A stretch of DNA of 64,000 nt from an uncultured Acidobacteriota bacterium (GTDB lineage Bacteria; Acidobacteriota; Terriglobia; Terriglobales; Acidobacteriaceae): assembly GCA_903832055.1 (NCBI GenBank), contig CAILAC010000010.1, positions 992,001-1,056,000 on the forward strand, read 5' to 3'. Below the pieces are notes generated by a model. It saw only the letters and a list, made by a program, of their open reading frames with translations, did not search any database and had not been told where the DNA came from. How positions within the stretch are numbered: position 1 is the stretch's first letter; each line of letters opens with the position of its first letter. A program made the translations under genes and the position numbers. Shown one piece after another: positions 60,264-64,000 of the stretch.

Positions 60264-60389
60264 TTCTTGATCCTTCGATGGCTTGCGAGTCCCGGTCCGG
60301 ATGACTCCGTCGTTCCACTGCAGCCGATACAACCAAACAGCACAACTTCTCTTCTGGATCCGCAAAGGCCGAGGCCCGTGCGGCAGTTG

Positions 60390-60788
60390 CTACCAGACTT
60401 CGCAGAGAATCTCGCCGCCGACGCCTTCACGACGAGCCTGGCGACCAGTCATGACACCCTTGGGGGTGGTCATGATGGAGATGCCGAGGCCGCCTTGGAC
60501 ACGCTTGATCTCATCGCGGCCGATGTAAACACGGCAGCCGGGACGGGAGATGCGGGCCAGATCGCGGATGGCAGCTTCAGAGCCCGCGCCGTATTTCAAG
60601 TACACGCGCAGGACCTGCTTGCCCTCTTCTTCCTGGGTTTTGTAGTTCGAGATATAGCCCTCTTCCTTGAGGATACGGGCAATCTCAGCCTTCAGCTTTG
60701 AAGCGGGAACATCCAGCTTCTGGTGGCGTGCACGGATAGCATTCCGGATGCGCGCCAGAAAATCTGCTACTGGGTCAGTCAGACTCAT
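60390..60788 (-). CDS. rpsH: 30S ribosomal protein S8
   Basis: 132 residues: MSLTDPVADFLARIRNAIRARHQKLDVPASKLKAEIARILKEEGYI, and the conserved C-terminal GLGISIMTTPKGVMTGRQARREGVGGEILCEVW. In E. coli S8 represses the spc operon by binding its mRNA; whether this occurs here is unknown. GAAGGAGAAGGA precedes the ATG. Confidence 0.98.
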   Translation of the reverse strand: MSLTDPVADFLARIRNAIRARHQKLDVPASKLKAEIARILKEEGYISNYKTQEEEGKQVLRVYLKYGAGSEAAIRDLARISRPGCRVYIGRDEIKRVQGGLGISIMTTPKGVMTGRQARREGVGGEILCEVW

Positions 60789-60858
60789 TCCTTCTCCTTC
60801 ATCCCCCGTTCGCTCAGCCTGTCTGGCCGAGAACCTGCGGGAATGCTTATTACAGTTG

Positions 60859-60912
60859 TCAGGGGTCAGATTTCAGGGCTTTGTTTTGGTCTCTCTGAAA
60901 CCTGATCCTTGA
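60859..60912 (-). repeat. TCAGGG/CCTGA-type heptad stem-loop after rpsN
   Basis: Left arm TCAGGGGTCAGATTTCAGGG (60859-60878) and right arm CTCTGAAACCTGATCCTTGA (60893-60912) pair at 16 of 20 positions; the differences are transitions. It starts 18 bp after the rpsN stop. Same architecture as the GTGTGA elements but a different heptad sequence. Confidence 0.8.
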
Positions 60913-60930
60913 TCGCTGTTTCCTGTTTTA

Positions 60931-61116
60931 CTACCAGCTCGACTTGACGACACCTGGGATTTCACCCCGGTGTGCCAGGCTACGGAAGCACAAGCGGCAG
61001 ATGCCAAACTTGCGGAGGAACGCACGCGGACGTCCGCAGAGCTGGCAGCGGTTATGTTGGCGGCAGGCAAATTTGGGCTTGCGCGCGTCTTTCACTCGTT
61101 TTGCAGTGGTTGCCAT
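60931..61116 (-). CDS. rpsN: 30S ribosomal protein S14, zinc type
   Basis: 61 residues, the short zinc-binding form: four Cys in CQLCGR and CRLCFR (Cys24, Cys27, Cys40, Cys43), preceded by [11 protein letters not shown] and ending [15 protein letters not shown]. Small-subunit head assembly protein. 21 bp after rplE. Confidence 0.98.
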   Translation of the reverse strand: MATTAKRVKDARKPKFACRQHNRCQLCGRPRAFLRKFGICRLCFRSLAHRGEIPGVVKSSW

Positions 61117-61137
61117 AGTTCCTCGTGTTCCTCTCGC

Positions 61138-61686
61138 TTACGCGCCTTGCCGGAAGGGCATGCCAAACTGCCGAAGCAGCGCACGTGCCGAATTATCGTC
61201 CTGGGCGGTGGTGACAATGGTGATGTTCATACCCTTCAGCTTTTCAACCTTGGAGTAATCAATTTCCGGAAAGATCAGCTGGTCGCGCAGGCCGAGCGTG
61301 TAGTTGCCGCGGCCGTCGAAACTCTTGGTGGACACGCCGCGGAAGTCACGAACCCGAGGCAACGCCGTCGAAATCAAGCGGTCCAGGAATTCGTACATCG
61401 CGTCTGAGCGCAGCGTAACCATGGCGCCAATCGACATGCCAGCGCGCACCTTGAAGGCTGCGATGGACTTCTTGGCCTTGGTGGTCACGGGCTTCTGTCC
61501 GGTTACCGCGGCGAGGTCGGCCACCAGCGGGTCGAGCAGCTTGGTGTTCTGGGTCGCTTCGCCGAGACCCATGTTGACGACAATCTTGTCGATTCTCGGA
61601 ACGGCCATGATGTTGTCGAGGCCCAGCTCCTTCTGGAGCGCGGTGCGAATCTCGTTGTTGTACTTCTCTTTCAAACGTGCTGCCAT
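61138..61686 (-). CDS. rplE: 50S ribosomal protein L5
   Basis: 182 residues; binds 5S rRNA and contacts the P-site tRNA. Signatures [50 protein letters not shown] and [28 protein letters not shown] 61686 gives the typical [17 protein letters not shown] start; longer in-frame codons are Pro/Gly-rich and unlike L5. Confidence 0.98.
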   Translation of the reverse strand: MAARLKEKYNNEIRTALQKELGLDNIMAVPRIDKIVVNMGLGEATQNTKLLDPLVADLAAVTGQKPVTTKAKKSIAAFKVRAGMSIGAMVTLRSDAMYEFLDRLISTALPRVRDFRGVSTKSFDGRGNYTLGLRDQLIFPEIDYSKVEKLKGMNITIVTTAQDDNSARALLRQFGMPFRQGA

Positions 61687-61809
61687 TGCTCTCTGCTCTC
61701 TTTCTCCCGGTCCCGGAGTGGCTTGTCCCAAGGGACTCACCGTTTACCGTTGCGGAAGGTGCTCCGTTGATTCAATTGATAACCCATACCGCTACTACCC
61801 TGACCAGAA

Positions 61810-62142
61810 CTACTTGGTCTTGGTCGGCAGGGCCGCGCCACACTTCTTGCAGACGCGGGTCTTGGTGTCGCCCTCAATCTTGAAGCCCACACGGGTCGGC
61901 TTGCCACAGCTGGTGCAGACCAGGGCCACATTCGAAACATGCAACGGGGATTCCTGCTCGGCGATGCCGCCCTTGGTGTTCTTGCCCGACTTTGAGCTGA
62001 CCGTCTTCTTGACGATGCGCACGTGTTCGACGAGGACCCGATCCTTGTCCGGGAATACCCGGAGGACGCGACCCTGCTTGCCGGCATCGGTGCCTGTCAG
62101 CACCTGTACCTTGTCGTTGCGATGAATATTCAAACCAGCCAT
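61810..62142 (-). CDS. rplX: 50S ribosomal protein L24
   Basis: 110 residues. The KOW motif (NIHRNDKVQVLTGTDAGKQGRVLRVFPDKDRVLVEHVRIVKK) initiates 50S assembly near the exit tunnel. The C-terminal part has CTSCGKPTRVGF and RVCKKCG, a two-pair Cys cluster that probably binds zinc and is absent from E. coli L24. Confidence 0.98.
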   Translation of the reverse strand: MAGLNIHRNDKVQVLTGTDAGKQGRVLRVFPDKDRVLVEHVRIVKKTVSSKSGKNTKGGIAEQESPLHVSNVALVCTSCGKPTRVGFKIEGDTKTRVCKKCGAALPTKTK

Positions 62143-62231
62143 GTTCTTCTCTCACTCGGCCGTTCAAGTCTTTTCACGACTCGCGGCTCAATCTCTTTGC
62201 CCAGCTTGCTTTTTGCCCAACTTGCCCGGGA

Positions 62232-62603
62232 TTAGATAACTTCCGGAGCCAGTGAAACAATTTTCAGAAACTTCTTTTCACGCAGTTCACGAGCCACCGG
62301 CCCGAAGACACGCGTACCTACAGGCTCGCCCGCTTCATTGATGAGCACTGCAGCGTTCTCGTCAAATCGGATGTACGTTCCATCCCGGCGACGATACTCC
62401 TTGCGAGTACGGACAATGACCGCCTTGACGACCTTGCCCTTCTTGACCGTGCCGTCGGGGGAAGATTCCTTCACCGCAGCTGTAACCACATCGCCCAAAC
62501 CAGCCTTCTTGCCCGAAGATCCACCCAGGGGAAGGATTACCTGCAACTTGCGCGCGCCCGAATTATCGGCAACCGCAAGCATCGTTCTCATTTGTACTGC
62601 CAT
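62232..62603 (-). CDS. rplN: 50S ribosomal protein L14
   Basis: 123 residues: [62 protein letters not shown] and a C-terminal [28 protein letters not shown], the L14 signature. Sits at the subunit interface. Confidence 0.99.
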   Translation of the reverse strand: MAVQMRTMLAVADNSGARKLQVILPLGGSSGKKAGLGDVVTAAVKESSPDGTVKKGKVVKAVIVRTRKEYRRRDGTYIRFDENAAVLINEAGEPVGTRVFGPVARELREKKFLKIVSLAPEVI

Positions 62604-62672
62604 TTGCTCAACTCCTTCCCCCGATACTCATGAGCGACCTGCGCACATCGACCGGGCTGAATCTCTCGCGAC

Positions 62673-63008
62673 TTAGACAGCCTTGGGGGCTGCGTCTTCC
62701 ATCTGGTTCAGCGACGAGCGCCGAACAATCTCTTCCAGAGCCCAGCGCTTCAGCTTGCTCAGCGGGCGGCTTTCGCGGATGCGCACCACATCACCGACGC
62801 GCGCCGAATTCTGCTCGTCATGGGCATAGAACTTCTTGTTGCTCTTGACGATGCGCTTGTACTTGGGGTGCGCCTTGCGCATCTCAACTTCAACCACAAT
62901 CGTCTTCGACATCTTGGTCGAAACCACATTGCCAACTTTCTCGTTACGACGAGCGGGCGCTGCGGCTGCGGGAGTTACTGCCTGCGTATTATCTGTCGTG
63001 GCCGTCAT
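62673..63008 (-). CDS. rpsQ: 30S ribosomal protein S17
   Basis: 111 residues, an OB-fold 16S-binding protein: [70 protein letters not shown]. The N-terminus is extended by about 20 Ala/Thr-rich residues compared with the usual ~84-residue protein. Starts 3 bp after the rpmC stop. Confidence 0.98.
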   Translation of the reverse strand: MTATTDNTQAVTPAAAAPARRNEKVGNVVSTKMSKTIVVEVEMRKAHPKYKRIVKSNKKFYAHDEQNSARVGDVVRIRESRPLSKLKRWALEEIVRRSSLNQMEDAAPKAV

Positions 63009-63011
63009 AAA

Positions 63012-63266
63012 TTACCGGGCCTCCTTCTTGGTCTTGGCGGGCTTGGCTGAGGTAGCCTGCGGCGTTTCGCCGTGAATCGCGAGCACGCGCTCGCGGGCGA
63101 TCGTCTTGATGCGGGCAATGTCCTTACGCAGCTCACGGATCTTTTGCGTGCCATCGTTTTGCCCCAGCTTGGCCTGAAAGCGGATGCGAAAGAGCTGCTC
63201 GGAGAACTGCTTCTCCTGCGTCTTCAATTCGTCGTCGCTCCAGTTGCGAATCTTTGCTAATTCCAT
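63012..63266 (-). CDS. rpmC: 50S ribosomal protein L29
   Basis: 84 residues; the conserved helices IRNWSDDELKTQEKQFSEQLFRIRFQAKLGQNDGTQKIRELRKDIARIKTIARER are typical, followed by a Lys/Ala-rich tail longer than usual. Lies near the peptide exit tunnel. Confidence 0.98.
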   Translation of the reverse strand: MELAKIRNWSDDELKTQEKQFSEQLFRIRFQAKLGQNDGTQKIRELRKDIARIKTIARERVLAIHGETPQATSAKPAKTKKEAR

Positions 63267-63323
63267 CGGTCTCTCTCCAGCGGGGGCTCAGTGCCCGGTA
63301 CGCCTGTTTGCTGCTTGACTGAA

Positions 63324-63773
63324 TTACTGCGCCGCTTCAGCGGGTTCTTCCACGTTCTTGATGATCGCCGGGCGCTGCACGAAGCGAGTCTTCAAGGGCA
63401 GCTTGTTGGCTGCCAGACGCATCGCTTCCATTGCGACTTCGGGAGTAACGCCTTCCATCTCGAAGAGGATCTTGCCTGGCCGCACAACCGCCGCCCAGTG
63501 ATCCAGGGCACCCTTGCCGGAGCCCATTCGGACTTCAGCGGGCTTCTTGGTGACTGGCTTGTCTGGGAAGAGACGGAGCCAGACCTTGCCACCGCGCTTG
63601 ATAAAGCGGGTCATCGCGATACGGCTGGCTTCGATCTGGCGGTCGGTAATGTAACCGCACTCCATCACCTTGAGCCCATATTCGCCAAACGAGAGGGTGG
63701 AACCGCGCCATGCCTTGCCGCGCATCTTGCCCTTTTGTTGTTTGCGAAACTTAACCTTCTTTGGCTGCAACAT
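63324..63773 (-). CDS. rplP: 50S ribosomal protein L16
   Basis: 149 residues: [106 protein letters not shown] in order, with both L16 signatures. Organises the A-site region of the large subunit. Confidence 0.99.
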   Translation of the reverse strand: MLQPKKVKFRKQQKGKMRGKAWRGSTLSFGEYGLKVMECGYITDRQIEASRIAMTRFIKRGGKVWLRLFPDKPVTKKPAEVRMGSGKGALDHWAAVVRPGKILFEMEGVTPEVAMEAMRLAANKLPLKTRFVQRPAIIKNVEEPAEAAQ

Positions 63774-63786
63774 AGCGAAATCCTCA

Positions 63787-63803
63787 AAGTACGACTCGTA
63801 CTT
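63787..63803 (-). promoter_or_regulatory. Small hairpin in the rpsC-rplP gap
   Basis: AAGTACG (63787-63793), loop ACT, CGTACTT (63797-63803): a perfect 7-bp stem in the 50-bp gap, just 5' of the rplP ribosome-binding region. Confidence 0.45.
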
Positions 63804-63823
63804 AAACCAAAATCATTCAAAAC

Positions 63824-64000
63824 TTAGAGCTGGAAAGCACCTGCGCCTGCTACAACCGGCTGCCTGCGCTTCTGCTCGTAGATATCGCCGCGATAGATCC
63901 AAGTCTTCACGCCGATGATGCCGTAGGTGGTGTGCGCTTCAGAGAAGCCGTAGTCAATATCCGCACGCAGTGTGTGCAGCGGCAGACGGCCCTGAAGGTA
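63824..64000 (-). CDS. rpsC: 30S ribosomal protein S3, C-terminal part (cut by window edge)
   Basis: Only the last 58 residues are inside the window: [40 protein letters not shown], the S3 C-terminal signature, then a short tail ending AGAGAFQL. S3 forms part of the mRNA entry channel and helicase. The gene continues beyond 64000 on the minus strand and opens the run seen here. Confidence 0.97.
   Translation of the reverse strand, partial: YLQGRLPLHTLRADIDYGFSEAHTTYGIIGVKTWIYRGDIYEQKRRQPVVAGAGAFQL

Overview
The window looks like chromosomal DNA of an acidobacterium, most likely Acidobacteriaceae (Terriglobus, Granulicella or Edaphobacter-like). This is inferred from gene content: Oar-type TonB-dependent receptors with an N-terminal carboxypeptidase-regulatory-like domain, a VWFA-related secreted protein of the kind expanded in Acidobacteria, many Tat-exported sugar enzymes, high GC, and a canonical but loosely spaced ribosomal-protein operon. 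No rRNA, tRNA, CRISPR array, prophage or insertion sequence was recognised.

Layout. 0-6 kb: a membrane protein, pyrG, and a TonB-dependent receptor preceded by a small secreted Cys/His protein. 6-20 kb: secreted or regulatory genes. These are a lone secreted protein, two clan GH-D type glycosidases, an NtrX-like response regulator with an altered sigma-54 contact loop, a DUF3142-type protein translationally coupled to a large lipoprotein, an XRE regulator behind four 15-bp repeats, and an NtrY-like histidine kinase. 20-31 kb: a NIPSNAP protein, alanine dehydrogenase, a YncE-like/phosphoesterase fusion, an Hsp70-like protein, a Tat-linked set (gluconate-2-dehydrogenase-type small subunit, GMC flavoprotein, sugar isomerase), and a CE15-type glucuronoyl esterase. 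The esterase is divergent from a 1198-residue TonB-dependent receptor at 31.5-35.1 kb. 36-42 kb: rimP-nusA-infB. 42-50.6 kb: PLP decarboxylase, M28 peptidase, guaB, VanZ-like protein, DHA2 transporter, VWFA protein. 50.7-64 kb: the minus-strand ribosomal run, read as rpsC-rplP-rpmC-rpsQ-rplN-rplX-rplE-rpsN-rpsH-rplF-rplR-rpsE-rpmD-rplO-secY-adk-map-infA-rpmJ-rpsM-rpsK-rpsD-rpoA-rplQ.

The most unusual signal is non-coding. Several gaps in the ribosomal operon contain inverted arrays of degenerate 7-bp (and 6/13-bp) units such as AGTGTGA, forming long stem-loops that start at or just after the stop codon of the upstream gene. Three share a GTGTGAAAGGCA core, one of them in the opposite orientation. 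A related non-inverted 7x7-bp array begins exactly at the stop codon of the NtrX-like regulator, and another heptad run supplies the ribosome-binding region of rpmJ. A separate REP-like hairpin family (GGGTGCCCCA plus a variable stem) occurs at three places.

Working together, the accessory genes suggest a heterotroph that takes up and breaks down plant or microbial glycans. TonB receptors serve the outer membrane; CE15 and GH-D enzymes act outside the cytoplasm; a Tat-exported flavin dehydrogenase and isomerase may form a periplasmic oxido-sugar pathway. The ribosomal half is ordinary in gene content. By-eye base counts also show the + strand changing from C-rich to G-rich at about 23.6-24.6 kb, independent of gene direction.
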